A DNA stretch of 64,000 nucleotides, from positions 663,754 through 727,753 of the forward strand of contig LT009757.1 of NCBI GenBank assembly GCA_900012615.1, read 5' to 3'. The stretch's first letter is position 1, and every line of letters starts with the position of its first letter. The DNA comes from Agrobacterium genomosp. 13 str. CFBP 6927 (GTDB taxonomy: Bacteria > Pseudomonadota > Alphaproteobacteria > Rhizobiales > Rhizobiaceae). A model generated the notes under the pieces. The model was given only the letters and a program-made list of their open reading frames with translations. It searched no databases and had not been told where the DNA came from. Of this stretch, positions 16,687 through 25,222 are shown in pieces. A program made the translations under genes and the position numbers.

Positions 16687-17124
16687 ATGCAGGCCAAACT
16701 ACCCAGCCCGATCGACGTACATGTGGGCGCACAGATCAGAATGCGCCGCAAGTCGCTCGGCATGAGTCAGAGTGCGCTGGCGGGTCGATTGGGAATTACC
16801 TTCCAGCAGGTTCAGAAGTACGAAAAGGGCGCCAATCGCGTCGGCGCGTCCCGTCTGCAGGCGATTGCGTCGGTTCTCGGTGTCGATGTCAGCTCCTTGT
16901 TCGCCAATGCGACGCCCGATGGCGGCATCGCCAATCCGGCGCTTGGCACGATCAATGCCATGCAGACATTCGTCGCTTCGAATGAAGGCTTTTCGCTGAA
17001 CCAGGCATTCTCCCGGATCAAGAGCACCTCTGTCCGTAGAAGCATTGTTGCACTCGTCACATCGCTGGCTGCGACCGAAACGGCAGAAAATGCGGCTGTG
17101 CCGGCAAACAAAAACGACGATTGA
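16687..17124 (+). CDS. XRE-family regulator, PraR-like
   Basis: A 145-residue helix-turn-helix regulator. The Cro/C1 domain spans about 8-65 (GAQIRMRRKSLGMSQSALAG, ITFQQVQKYEKGANRVGASR), very like PraR/phage-repressor-type regulators of rhizobia that govern quorum sensing, surface or symbiosis traits. The C-terminal part (LNQAFSRIKSTSVRRSIVALV) is the usual family tail. ATG 16687 follows GGAGGAA at ideal spacing; an upstream ATG at 16642 has none. The regulon is unknown; it lies directly after the YcaO-TfuA locus on the same strand but behind a hairpin. Confidence 0.85.
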   Translation: MQAKLPSPIDVHVGAQIRMRRKSLGMSQSALAGRLGITFQQVQKYEKGANRVGASRLQAIASVLGVDVSSLFANATPDGGIANPALGTINAMQTFVASNEGFSLNQAFSRIKSTSVRRSIVALVTSLAATETAENAAVPANKNDD

Positions 17125-17218
17125 CGCAGGTGTGACGCTCGCGTGACGCTCGATGTGGTCGAAAATGAACAACGCAATATCAAAGCGTTTTCATACTGTC
17201 GATTGTCGAGAGGGAAGC

Positions 17219-17452
17219 ATGGCGGCGTCTACCACAGCAATACTTGAACAGGACAATGCAGACGAGATTCTCGCGCTTGGTAGGATGGTTTCCTATCTTT
17301 GCCAGCGTTCGAAATCCATGGATCTGGGCATGTCGACCTATTTCCTCGAAATGGCGTTGTTATCGCTGGCCCAGGACATCAATCAGCACGGTCTGCCGCC
17401 GGCAGGCGCAGAGCTGAACGGCAGCGGTTTCGCACCCACCGATCTGCATTGA
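17219..17452 (+). CDS. Small hypothetical protein
   Basis: A 77-residue protein, no recognised family. One amphipathic to hydrophobic helix region is seen (ILALGRMVSYLCQRS, TYFLEMALLSLAQDI) without a clear membrane segment. The ATG at 17219 follows GAGGGA; an ATG at 17153 would add 22 residues. It lies 94 bases after the XRE gene on the same strand and may be co-transcribed. Confidence 0.5.
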   Translation: MAASTTAILEQDNADEILALGRMVSYLCQRSKSMDLGMSTYFLEMALLSLAQDINQHGLPPAGAELNGSGFAPTDLH

Positions 17453-17599
17453 AAGCCTCCGGGGCAGCAATGGCATAGACCACGAATCGAGCGTCCACAC
17501 CGACCTCCAGTCGCAGACCCTCGGGATCGTTCTTCGGTTTTCCGGTCCGGCCGGCTCCATCCTGCCGGACATATACCCCTCCCCAATTTTTCTTCATGC

Positions 17600-17630
17600 A
17601 AGCGAGGCCCGGTTTTGCCGGGCCTCGCTT
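17600..17630 (-). terminator. metE terminator hairpin
   Basis: Perfect 13-base arms AAGCGAGGCCCGG and CCGGGCCTCGCTT with a 5-base loop lie 4 bases beyond the metE stop. No long T-tract follows, but stem strength and position fit a terminator. The stretch 17453-17599 holds nothing else recognisable. Confidence 0.65.
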
Positions 17631-17634
17631 CATA

Positions 17635-19983
17635 TCAGGGCACTGCCCGGCGAAGTTCGGCGGCCGCAGCGACCATGTTGACGAGCGCGGGCCTCACCTC
17701 TTCCCATTTGCGGGTTTTCAGGCCGCAATCCGGATTGATCCAGAGCTGCCGGTCGTCAAGCCGCTGCCGCGCCAGCGCCAGGAGATCGACCATTTCTACC
17801 ACGGCCGGGACGCGCGGCGAGTGGATGTCGTAAACGCCGGGGCCGATCTGGTTCGGATATTTGTAAGTCCGGAAGGCATCCAGCAGTTCCATCTTCGACC
17901 GCGAGGTCTCGATGGAGATTACATCCGCATCCATGGCCGCGATGGCATCGATAATCTGGTTGAACTCCGAATAGCACATATGGGTGTGAACCTGCGTCCG
18001 GTCCTCAACACCGCTTGAGCAAATACGGAAGGATTCCACCGCCCAGCCGAGATAATCCTGCCAGTCCCGATGCCGAAGCGGCAGACCCTCACGCAGCGCC
18101 GCCTCATCAATCTGGATCATCTTAGCACCGGCTGCCTCGAGATCATTGACCTCATCGCGGATGGCGAGCGCGATCTGGCGGCAGGTCAGGCTTCTGGCGA
18201 TATCGTCGCGAACGAAGGACCAGTTGAGGATCGTCACCGGTCCCGTCAACATGCCCTTGACCGGCTTTTCGGTCAGCGACTGGGAATATTCCCACCAGCG
18301 GACCGTCATCGGCCTCGGTCGCGACACATCGCCGAAAATGATCGGCGGGCGCACGTAACGCGAGCCGTAGCTCTGCACCCACGCATGCTGGGTAAAGGCG
18401 AAACCGGAAAGCTGCTCGCCGAAATATTGCACCATGTCGTTGCGCTCGAACTCGCCGTGAACGAGGACGTCGAGGCCGATTTCCTCCTGCCAGCGTATGG
18501 TCGCTTCGGTTTCCTTCTGCAGGAATTTTTCATATTGCGCATCGGTCAGGGCGCCCTTCGAATGTGCGGAGCGAGCCTTTCGCACCTCAGGCGTCTGCGG
18601 GAAAGAGCCGATGGTGGTTGTCGGGAAAAGCGGCAGCGCAATAGCCTGCGACTGCACCTTCTGTCGCTCGGCAAATGCGCTCGCCCGCTTCTTGTCAGCC
18701 TCAGCAATCATCGCGATACGGTTCTGCACGGCGGGGTCCGTCACCTTTGGCGAGGATGCACGTGCGGCGACGGCCCCGGAGGCAGCCGCCACCTCCACCG
18801 CGACTGCGGCCCTGCCCTCACCAAGCGCCCTGCCGAGCGTGGCAAGTTCGCCGAGTTTCTGGGTGGCGAAGGAAAGCCAGCTTTTCAGATCGGCATCGAG
18901 GCCGGTCTCCAGTTCGAGATCGACCGGAACATGCAACAGCGAGCAGGAGGATGCGATTTGAAACGCCTCCACGCCGCGTTCGGCAATGGCGGCTTCCAAC
19001 CGGTCGATGATCGCGGCGAGATCTGCGCGCCAGATGTTGCGACCGTCGATGACGCCAAGCGACAGGACACGGCTTGCGGGCAAAGCCTTCAGCACCGCCT
19101 CAAACTCACCCGGCGCACGCACCAGATCAATATGAATAGCCGTGACCGGAAGTGCTGTAACAGCCTCCAGATTATCCTCAAGACCACCGAAATAGGTCGC
19201 GACGAGGATTTTCAGATCCGGCGCGGCTTTCGACAAAGCCTGATAGGTCACAGTGAGCGCATGGCGTTCGCCCTCGGAAAGGTCCAGAACGGCAACCGGT
19301 TCGTCGATCTGCACCCAGTCCGCGCCGACAGCCCGCAGCCGGCGCAGCAGTTCTTCATAGACCGGCAGCAGCCTTGCCAGCAGATCGAGCGGCTTGAACG
19401 CTGCCCCACGCGCCTTGGCAAGTTTCAGGAACGTGACCGGGCCGAGAATAACCGGACGCGTGTGGATGCCGAGCGCCTTCGCCTCAAGGAAGTGGTCGAC
19501 GGGCTTTTGTGAGGTGAGCACGAAATGCTGATCCTCTGAAATCTCCGGCACCATGTAGTGATAATTGGTGTCGAACCATTTGGTCATTTCCAGCGCCGGA
19601 ACACCCTGTGCGTGATGGGAATGTCCTTCATGCGCATGGCCGCAACCTGCATGGCCTTCGCTCTGGCTGCCGCGCGCCATGGCGAAATAGGTCGACAGGG
19701 GAACCTCTCCGTCCGTCCATCCGTAGAGGGATGGAATGGCGCCCACCATCACGGCCGTATCGAGGACATGATCGTAGAAGGAAAAATCGTTGGAAGGGAT
19801 GTGGGTGATCCCCTTCTCACGCTGAAGCGCCCAGTTTTCGGCGCGCAGCCGGGTGGCGGTTTCGCGCAGTTCCGTCTCGGAAATCTTTCCGGACCAGAAG
19901 CCTTCAAGCGCGAACTTCAGTTCACGATGGCGTCCGATCCTCGGAAAACCGAGCGATGCGACTGGAATGGTCTTATTTGGCAT
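17635..19983 (-). CDS. metE: Cobalamin-independent methionine synthase
   Basis: A 782-residue MetE that transfers methyl from methyltetrahydrofolate-triglutamate to homocysteine using zinc. The N-terminal SLGFPRIGRHRELKFALE and the C-terminal catalytic barrel are intact, including VHGEFERNDMVQYF, HTHMCYSEF (zinc ligands H and C) and NPDCGLKTR (zinc ligand C). Start MPNKTIP at 19983 has GGGG at good spacing; an ATG two codons earlier is too close. Residues about 110-124 form an unusual histidine/cysteine-rich insertion (GHAGCGHAHEGHSHH) before the conserved EMTKWFDTNYHY. Expression is controlled by an upstream cobalamin riboswitch. Confidence 0.97.
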   Translation of the reverse strand: MPNKTIPVASLGFPRIGRHRELKFALEGFWSGKISETELRETATRLRAENWALQREKGITHIPSNDFSFYDHVLDTAVMVGAIPSLYGWTDGEVPLSTYFAMARGSQSEGHAGCGHAHEGHSHHAQGVPALEMTKWFDTNYHYMVPEISEDQHFVLTSQKPVDHFLEAKALGIHTRPVILGPVTFLKLAKARGAAFKPLDLLARLLPVYEELLRRLRAVGADWVQIDEPVAVLDLSEGERHALTVTYQALSKAAPDLKILVATYFGGLEDNLEAVTALPVTAIHIDLVRAPGEFEAVLKALPASRVLSLGVIDGRNIWRADLAAIIDRLEAAIAERGVEAFQIASSCSLLHVPVDLELETGLDADLKSWLSFATQKLGELATLGRALGEGRAAVAVEVAAASGAVAARASSPKVTDPAVQNRIAMIAEADKKRASAFAERQKVQSQAIALPLFPTTTIGSFPQTPEVRKARSAHSKGALTDAQYEKFLQKETEATIRWQEEIGLDVLVHGEFERNDMVQYFGEQLSGFAFTQHAWVQSYGSRYVRPPIIFGDVSRPRPMTVRWWEYSQSLTEKPVKGMLTGPVTILNWSFVRDDIARSLTCRQIALAIRDEVNDLEAAGAKMIQIDEAALREGLPLRHRDWQDYLGWAVESFRICSSGVEDRTQVHTHMCYSEFNQIIDAIAAMDADVISIETSRSKMELLDAFRTYKYPNQIGPGVYDIHSPRVPAVVEMVDLLALARQRLDDRQLWINPDCGLKTRKWEEVRPALVNMVAAAAELRRAVP

Positions 19984-20084
19984 TGTCATACCCCATTTGG
20001 TTGTGGGGGCATGGGTAAAGCGGACGCGTGCAGGCCCGGCCTTTGCCGGACCATTGCAGCAACCACCGGGACACCCCGCCCGTG

Positions 20085-20280
20085 GACGTTATTTTGTCCT
20101 GGCAGGTCTCCTGGCTTACGGGTCGTCGCCTTTGCCCGTCTTCCCGGGGCTTTCACCCCAGTGACGTGGATGGACAAAGGCTCGCCGCTTACAGTTGCGG
20201 GGGCAGCTCCGGTCTTGCCGATAAAACGGCGCACCGGATTCCCTCTTAGCTCCGGGATTGAAATAATCAGGCCCGGAGAA
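20085..20280 (-). ncRNA. Cobalamin riboswitch
   Basis: On the minus strand upstream of metE, the AdoCbl riboswitch hallmarks appear in order: GGGAATCCGGTGCG, the central GCCCCCGCAACTGTAAG core (complement 20187-20204), GGGGTGAAAGCCCCGG, and the B12 box AAGCCAGGAGACCTGCC (complement 20101-20117). An extra stem, GGTCCGGC-AAA-GGCCGGGCC, lies between it and the metE start (about 20032-20055) and may be part of the expression platform. B12 binding should switch metE off, as in other bacteria that also have MetH. Ends are approximate. Confidence 0.95.
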
Positions 20281-20327
20281 CCATGACACCCGCATTTCTC
20301 ACCACGGGCGTCACGATGTCAATAGAC

Positions 20328-20343
20328 ATAAAGAAATCTTTAT
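20328..20343. promoter_or_regulatory. Candidate methionine-regulator operator upstream of metE
   Basis: A perfect 16-base palindrome ATAAAGA-AA-TCTTTAT lies just upstream of the riboswitch; ATCTTTAT is repeated directly in tandem (20336-20351). Position fits a promoter-proximal operator for metE. From memory it resembles sites of SahR-type ArsR regulators of the methionine cycle in alphaproteobacteria; the identity needs checking. Confidence 0.55.
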
Positions 20344-20361
20344 ATCTTTATTTCACTGAGC

Positions 20362-21144
20362 TCAGAGCGCGACCGCACCCGGCCCCGGCACCGCACCGGG
20401 CGGCACCTTGCCCAGAATGATCATGCCGAGAACCTCGTCCTTGGTGACATCCTCTGTCCGTGCATGGCCCACCACCTTGCCGTTCTTCATCACGAAGACC
20501 CTGTCGGCCAGATCAAAGACATCGTGAATATCGTGGCTGATGAGGAAGATGCCGATGCCCTGCCGTTTCAGCTCCTTGACGAGATCGCCCACCTGCGCCG
20601 TTTCCTGCGGGCCGAGTGCGGCCGTCGGCTCGTCCATGATGAGGATGCGGGCATCGAACAGAATGGCGCGGGCAATGGCGACGGACTGTCGCTGGCCGCC
20701 GGACAACGCCTTCACCGGCTCCTTGAACCGCCGGAAATTGGGGTTGAGACGCCCCATCACCTCGCGGGCCGAGGCTTCCATGGCGACATCGTCAAGCGTG
20801 CCCCATTTCGTCTTCAGCTCACGACCGAGATAAAGATTGGCAGCCGCATCGACATTGTCGGCTACGGCCAGCGTCTGGTAGATGGTCTCGATACCGTATT
20901 TCTTGGCATCGCGGGGATTGCGGATATCCGCATCCTCGCCGTTGATGAGAATATCGCCGCCATCGCGCCGATAGGCGCCGGAGAGGATTTTGATCAGGGT
21001 CGATTTGCCCGCGCCATTATGGCCGAGAAGGGCAACCACCTCACCGGGGAAAAGATCGACAGAGGCGTTTTCCACCGCATGGATACCGCCGAAGGAAATG
21101 GAAATATTGCGCATTTCCACGAGGGGCGTGACTTGGTCCGTCAT
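20362..21144 (-). CDS. xylG: Sugar ABC transporter ATPase, single-domain XylG/FrcA type
   Basis: A 260-residue CUT2-class ATPase with one nucleotide-binding domain, about half the length of enteric XylG/RbsA. Walker [10 protein letters not shown], signature LSGGQRQS, Walker [13 protein letters not shown] and switch LISHDIHDV are present. Rhizobial FrcA is also single-domain. It lies 18 bases after the permease and forms an operon with xylH and xylF. The tail is proline/glycine-rich. The ligand assignment (xylose) rests on the binding protein, so the symbol is provisional. Confidence 0.88.
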   Translation of the reverse strand: MTDQVTPLVEMRNISISFGGIHAVENASVDLFPGEVVALLGHNGAGKSTLIKILSGAYRRDGGDILINGEDADIRNPRDAKKYGIETIYQTLAVADNVDAAANLYLGRELKTKWGTLDDVAMEASAREVMGRLNPNFRRFKEPVKALSGGQRQSVAIARAILFDARILIMDEPTAALGPQETAQVGDLVKELKRQGIGIFLISHDIHDVFDLADRVFVMKNGKVVGHARTEDVTKDEVLGMIILGKVPPGAVPGPGAVAL

Positions 21145-21162
21145 AGGAGTTCTCCTCGGTTC

Positions 21163-22476
21163 TTACTTGGCGCGGGCGCGGTAGATGGTGTCGAGCCAGA
21201 CGGCGACGACCAGAACCACACCGACGACGATGCGCTGGAAGGGCGTATCGATGCCCACCAGCACCATGCCGGATTGCAGCGATTGCATGACGAGCGCGCC
21301 GAGCATCGCGCCCGCTATGGTTCCGACACCGCCGGCAAGAGAAGTGCCGCCGATGACGGCCGCCGCAATGGTATAGAGCTCGTCGAGCTCGCCCTGCGCA
21401 TTGGTGGCGGCATTGAGGCGGGCGGTCGAGATGGCCGCGGCGATGGCGCACAGAACGCCCATCAGCGTGAATATCTTCACCGTGACCCAGCGGGTCTTGA
21501 TGCCGGCGAGTTCCGCCGCTTCCGGATTGCCGCCGATGGCAAAGACATAACGTCCGAAGCGCAGCCTTGTGGCGATGAAGGTCATGACCGCACCCACGGC
21601 AAGCGCCATCAACACCGGAATGGCGATGCCGTGCGAAATGAACAGACCGCCTTCAGGCCAGGTTATGCCATTGGCATCGGCATAGTTGCGGGCGATGTTG
21701 ACCGGCCAGGGGTAGCTGTTGACCACCGCGACAAAACCGACAACCACGAGGCAGCCGAGCGCCACCAGAAAATATTCCGCCCAGACCGGCCGCAACGGAA
21801 AACCGAAACGGCGGCGCTGATGACGTGAATTCAGAATGGCCGCAACGATGGCGACGCAGGCGACGACGGCTGCGATCCAGCTCCATGTCGCGCCGATCGA
21901 ACCGCTGGTGCCGCCGCCCATCAGGCGAAAGGTGGAATCCATCGGCGCCACGGTGCGGCCGCTGGTGATGAACCAGGTGCCGCCGCGCCAGACCAGCAGG
22001 CCGCCGAGCGTAACGATGAAGGACGGCACGTTCAGGAAGGCGATGATGGAGCCCTGCAGCATGCCGATGGCGCCGCCAACGAGAATGCCGACCAGAAGCG
22101 TGACGATCCATGTCGCCCAATGTTCGAAGCCGAGGATCTGCGGCAGGATTTCCGCCTGCATGACACCCATGATCATGCCGGAAAAACCGAGGATCGACCC
22201 GACCGAAAGGTCGATGTTGCGGGTGACGATGACGAGCACCATGCCGGTTGCCATGACAGCCACGGAGGCGGTCTGCACGGAGAGGTTCCAGAGGTTTCTC
22301 GGCGTCAGGAACAGGCCGCCGGACAGGATATGAAATCCGATCCAGATCAGAAGAAGCGCGCCGACCATGCCGAGCAGGCGGGTATCCAGCTCCGTGGCGT
22401 TGATGAAACGGGCTATCGAGCCTGTTTTTTCCGTCTTTTGCGACGCTGTAGTATTGGACTGGGTCATATCGGCCAT
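21163..22476 (-). CDS. xylH: Sugar ABC transporter permease, XylH type
   Basis: A 437-residue CUT2 permease with about ten to twelve hydrophobic helices. Recognisable segments include NLSVQTASVAVMATGMVLV, ITRNIDLSVGSILGFSGM and the C-terminal AAVIGGTSLAGGVGTIAGA typical of RbsC/XylH proteins. A hydrophilic N-terminus of about 35 residues precedes the first helix. Length matches enteric XylH (about 390-400) with a modest extension. It lies downstream of the binding protein, separated by an intergenic repeat. Confidence 0.9.
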   Translation of the reverse strand: MADMTQSNTTASQKTEKTGSIARFINATELDTRLLGMVGALLLIWIGFHILSGGLFLTPRNLWNLSVQTASVAVMATGMVLVIVTRNIDLSVGSILGFSGMIMGVMQAEILPQILGFEHWATWIVTLLVGILVGGAIGMLQGSIIAFLNVPSFIVTLGGLLVWRGGTWFITSGRTVAPMDSTFRLMGGGTSGSIGATWSWIAAVVACVAIVAAILNSRHQRRRFGFPLRPVWAEYFLVALGCLVVVGFVAVVNSYPWPVNIARNYADANGITWPEGGLFISHGIAIPVLMALAVGAVMTFIATRLRFGRYVFAIGGNPEAAELAGIKTRWVTVKIFTLMGVLCAIAAAISTARLNAATNAQGELDELYTIAAAVIGGTSLAGGVGTIAGAMLGALVMQSLQSGMVLVGIDTPFQRIVVGVVLVVAVWLDTIYRARAK

Positions 22477-22502
22477 GAACTGCCGGTGCTCCTCACATCT
22501 TA

Positions 22503-22605
22503 GAGCGTTTTCGCTTTTTCCTTAAACGCGAAAACGCTCCAAATCTTTGTTCTGGCGCATTTCCGAAGGGAAAACCGGGCTCCACTTTTCCTGGAAATGC
22601 TCTAA
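22503..22605. repeat. Rhizobial intergenic mosaic repeat (RIME-like)
   Basis: Begins with 12-base perfect arms GAGCGTTTTCGC (22503-22514) and GCGAAAACGCTC (22528-22539), continues with GGCGCATTTCCGAAGGG, and ends with CTGGAAATGCTCT. This arrangement is familiar from Rhizobiaceae palindromic intergenic elements. Here it separates xylF from xylH and may tune transcript level. A degenerate copy occurs near 33580-33670. Confidence 0.75.
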
Positions 22606-22656
22606 AGGCGCCGCGCCATGAGCCATGGCGCAGCGCCCGAACCGGGACCTATTCGA

Positions 22657-23697
22657 TCAATCGCAGGCTTTGACCGTTTTAGCCTTCACGCCCTGGCAGG
22701 CCGTTTCCTTCTTGATCCAGCCGGCGTCGATGACGACGTTCAGATTGTCCTTCGTGATGGCGATAGGCTTGAGGAAGACCGACTGCATCTTCACTTTTTT
22801 CGGACCGCCTTCAAAGGTGGAGACACCCTTGATCTCGGTCATCTTCTTGCCGCCGGCCAGTTCCAGCGCGATGCCGGCTGCTTCCTTGCCGAGTTCACGG
22901 CTGTCCTTCCAGACCGACACCGTCTGCGTGCCGAGCGCGACACGGTTGAGCGCGGCGAAATCGGCATCCTGACCGGAAACCGGAACCGAACCTGCAAGGC
23001 CCTGCGCGGCGAGAGCGGCGATGGCGCCACCGGCCGTTCCGTCATTCGAGGCGACGACCGCATCGACCTTGTTGTTATTCTTGGTCAGGAACTGTTCCAT
23101 GTTCTTCTGGGCGTTTTCCGGCTTCCAGCCATCGGTATAGGCTTCGCCGACATTCTTGATCTTGCCGCCGTCGATAGCGGCCTTCAGCACTTCCTGCTGA
23201 CCCGCAAACAGGAAGTCCGCATTCGGATCGGAAGAGGAGCCCTTGATGAAGACGTAATTGCCTTCCGGCTTCACCTTGAAGACTTCGGCAGCCTGCAGAC
23301 GGCCGACTTCCTTGTTGTCGAAGGTGATGTAGAAGGCGTTCTGGTTTTCGATCAGGCGGTCGTAACCGACGACTGGAATACCTTCGGCAACGGCCTTTTC
23401 AACGGCCGGGCCAATCGCGTCGCTGTCCTGCGCCAGGATGATCAGCGCATTTGCGCCCTGGGAAATCAGCGATTCCACGTCGGTCAGCTGCTTTGCGGCC
23501 GATGATTGCGCGTCGGCGGAGATGTATTTCGCACCGGCCTTGTCGAGCGCCGCCTTGATGGCCGCCTCATCCGTTTTCCAGCGCTCTTCCTGGAAATTCG
23601 ACCAGGAAACGCCGACGACGAGATCAGCGGCCATGGCGGCAGTGTGCAGGGAAACGAGTACGGCCGTACCCGCCAGAAGCTTGGCAAATGAATTCAT
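22657..23697 (-). CDS. xylF: Xylose-type periplasmic sugar-binding protein
   Basis: A 346-residue periplasmic binding protein of the XylF/RbsB class. A Sec signal peptide is clear ([20 protein letters not shown], cleavage near AMA-ADLV). The mature N-terminus [20 protein letters not shown] and segments [30 protein letters not shown] and [15 protein letters not shown] match D-xylose-binding XylF. It is the first gene of the operon and diverges from a ROK regulator. Xylose is the likely ligand. Confidence 0.93.
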   Translation of the reverse strand: MNSFAKLLAGTAVLVSLHTAAMAADLVVGVSWSNFQEERWKTDEAAIKAALDKAGAKYISADAQSSAAKQLTDVESLISQGANALIILAQDSDAIGPAVEKAVAEGIPVVGYDRLIENQNAFYITFDNKEVGRLQAAEVFKVKPEGNYVFIKGSSSDPNADFLFAGQQEVLKAAIDGGKIKNVGEAYTDGWKPENAQKNMEQFLTKNNNKVDAVVASNDGTAGGAIAALAAQGLAGSVPVSGQDADFAALNRVALGTQTVSVWKDSRELGKEAAGIALELAGGKKMTEIKGVSTFEGGPKKVKMQSVFLKPIAITKDNLNVVIDAGWIKKETACQGVKAKTVKACD

Positions 23698-23779
23698 GAT
23701 GTCCTCCCGGTAAGGGCGAAACCTGCACCTCCATGCAGAAAAACGCCCGGAAAAAAGCTGCCGGTCTCTGTGGTTTCAC

Positions 23780-23804
23780 AATTTTCTCGACAGTCGAGAA
23801 AATT
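23780..23804. promoter_or_regulatory. 25-bp perfect palindrome, candidate XylR operator
   Basis: Arms AATTTTCTCGAC and GTCGAGAAAATT are perfect complements around a single A. It lies in the divergent region between xylF (start 23697) and the ROK regulator (start 23938). Such long AT-ended palindromes are typical of ROK operators; the regulator next door is the obvious ligand-responsive binder. Inference from position and symmetry. Confidence 0.75.
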
Positions 23805-23937
23805 AATGTCAGAGATTCCTAATGCTGTCAACAACGGCCGCGGGCAGCATCCGGGTGTCTTGATCTTGTCTGTGGCATGCGCCATCAGACAGGGGAGCAC
23901 GACAGGAAAAAGCCGTTCAGGGAGCAGGCCCCAGCCC

Positions 23938-25173
23938 ATGTCCGCCATTGCAAGTACGGAACTGGTGCGCCAGAAAAACAGCCTGTCTGTGATGGCGGCC
24001 CTGCGCCTGCATGGCAGCCTTTCCCATACCGAGATGTCGTCCTTCACCGGACTTGCCTCCGCCACCGTTTCCGCCATCACCATGGAACTGGAACGCGCCG
24101 GCCTCATTTTGCGCAAAGAGCAGCTTGCCGCTGCCGGACGTGGACGGCCGCGCATTCTTTTTGGGCCGCGCGGCGCCTATTGCCACGTTGCCATCATCAT
24201 CATTTCGTCCGACAGCGTGCAATATTCGCTGGTCGACTACGCCGGCAAGCTGGTGGACCGCTTTACCGAACAAAGGATCGCGGCTGAAAAAGGTACGTTC
24301 GGACAATCGATTCTGACCGGGCTGGCACGGCTTGCGGATCGTTCGCGCATCGACCGGTACGATATTCTTCAGGTATCGATCAGCAGCAAGGGGCTTGTGG
24401 ATGCCGCAACGGCCACCCTCGTTTGGTCACCCGTGCTCGGCAATGAAAGGATCGATTTCCAGCAATTGGTTTCCGGGGACGGACGTATCCGCGTGACGCT
24501 GAACAATGAAACCCTGCTTGCCGCAAAAGCCGTCTGGATGAGGGAGCAGGCGAAGGAACGCCCGGCGCCGGAGGCGCTTGTTACGCTTTCGCTCGGCCAC
24601 AGCATCGGTCTCGGCATTGCCCGCACGGGCACCGAAGGGGCGATCGAGGTCAGCGCTCCCAATTTCGGCCACATGCTGCATCTCGCCGATGGCGCGCTGT
24701 GCCGCTGCGGCACAAGAGGCTGTATCGAGGCCTATTCCGGGTTTTATGCGATCCTGCGCTCCGCTTTCGAAGCGCCGCCGCAGGCCGAACCGGCGAAATT
24801 CGTCCCTGTTGCCGAGGTGGACAAGATTGCCGCGTCAGCCCGTGCCGGCGCGCGCATGGCGCGTTTTGCCTTCCGCACCGCCGGGCTTGCTCTCGGCAAC
24901 GGTCTTTCGCGCCTGTTCAGCCTGCATGGCCATATGCCGGTTTTCATCACCGGCCCCGGCACACGCTATTTCGATCTTCTGGAAAGCGGTCTTCACGACG
25001 GCCTTGCACAATCGCAGGCAGTACGTTTCGGCGGCATGCCAAAAATTGGCATTGCGCCCGACGAACCGGAGCTAGTGTTTGAAGGGCATATGGAGCACGC
25101 GCTTTCGGCCGCCGACGACTACATCCTGAGCGCCGACGGCCCTGAGAGAGCGGGAAGGAGTTCCCCGATTTGA
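23938..25173 (+). CDS. ROK-family regulator of the xylose transporter (XylR type)
   Basis: A 411-residue repressor with an N-terminal winged helix (LSHTEMSSFTGLASATVSAI) and a ROK domain. The ROK zinc signature is complete: GHMLHLADGALCRCGTRGCIEAY. ATG 23938 gives MSAIASTELVRQK and follows GGGAG at rather long spacing; the frame is open 56 codons further upstream, but that stretch overlaps the palindromic operator and looks non-coding. Divergence from xylF and the palindrome between them indicate control of xylFHG. Confidence 0.85.
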   Translation: MSAIASTELVRQKNSLSVMAALRLHGSLSHTEMSSFTGLASATVSAITMELERAGLILRKEQLAAAGRGRPRILFGPRGAYCHVAIIIISSDSVQYSLVDYAGKLVDRFTEQRIAAEKGTFGQSILTGLARLADRSRIDRYDILQVSISSKGLVDAATATLVWSPVLGNERIDFQQLVSGDGRIRVTLNNETLLAAKAVWMREQAKERPAPEALVTLSLGHSIGLGIARTGTEGAIEVSAPNFGHMLHLADGALCRCGTRGCIEAYSGFYAILRSAFEAPPQAEPAKFVPVAEVDKIAASARAGARMARFAFRTAGLALGNGLSRLFSLHGHMPVFITGPGTRYFDLLESGLHDGLAQSQAVRFGGMPKIGIAPDEPELVFEGHMEHALSAADDYILSADGPERAGRSSPI

Positions 25174-25222
25174 CAGGTGCCAAACGGTCGTCCGTAACGA
25201 GACACAACCATTCGCCGCTTCG

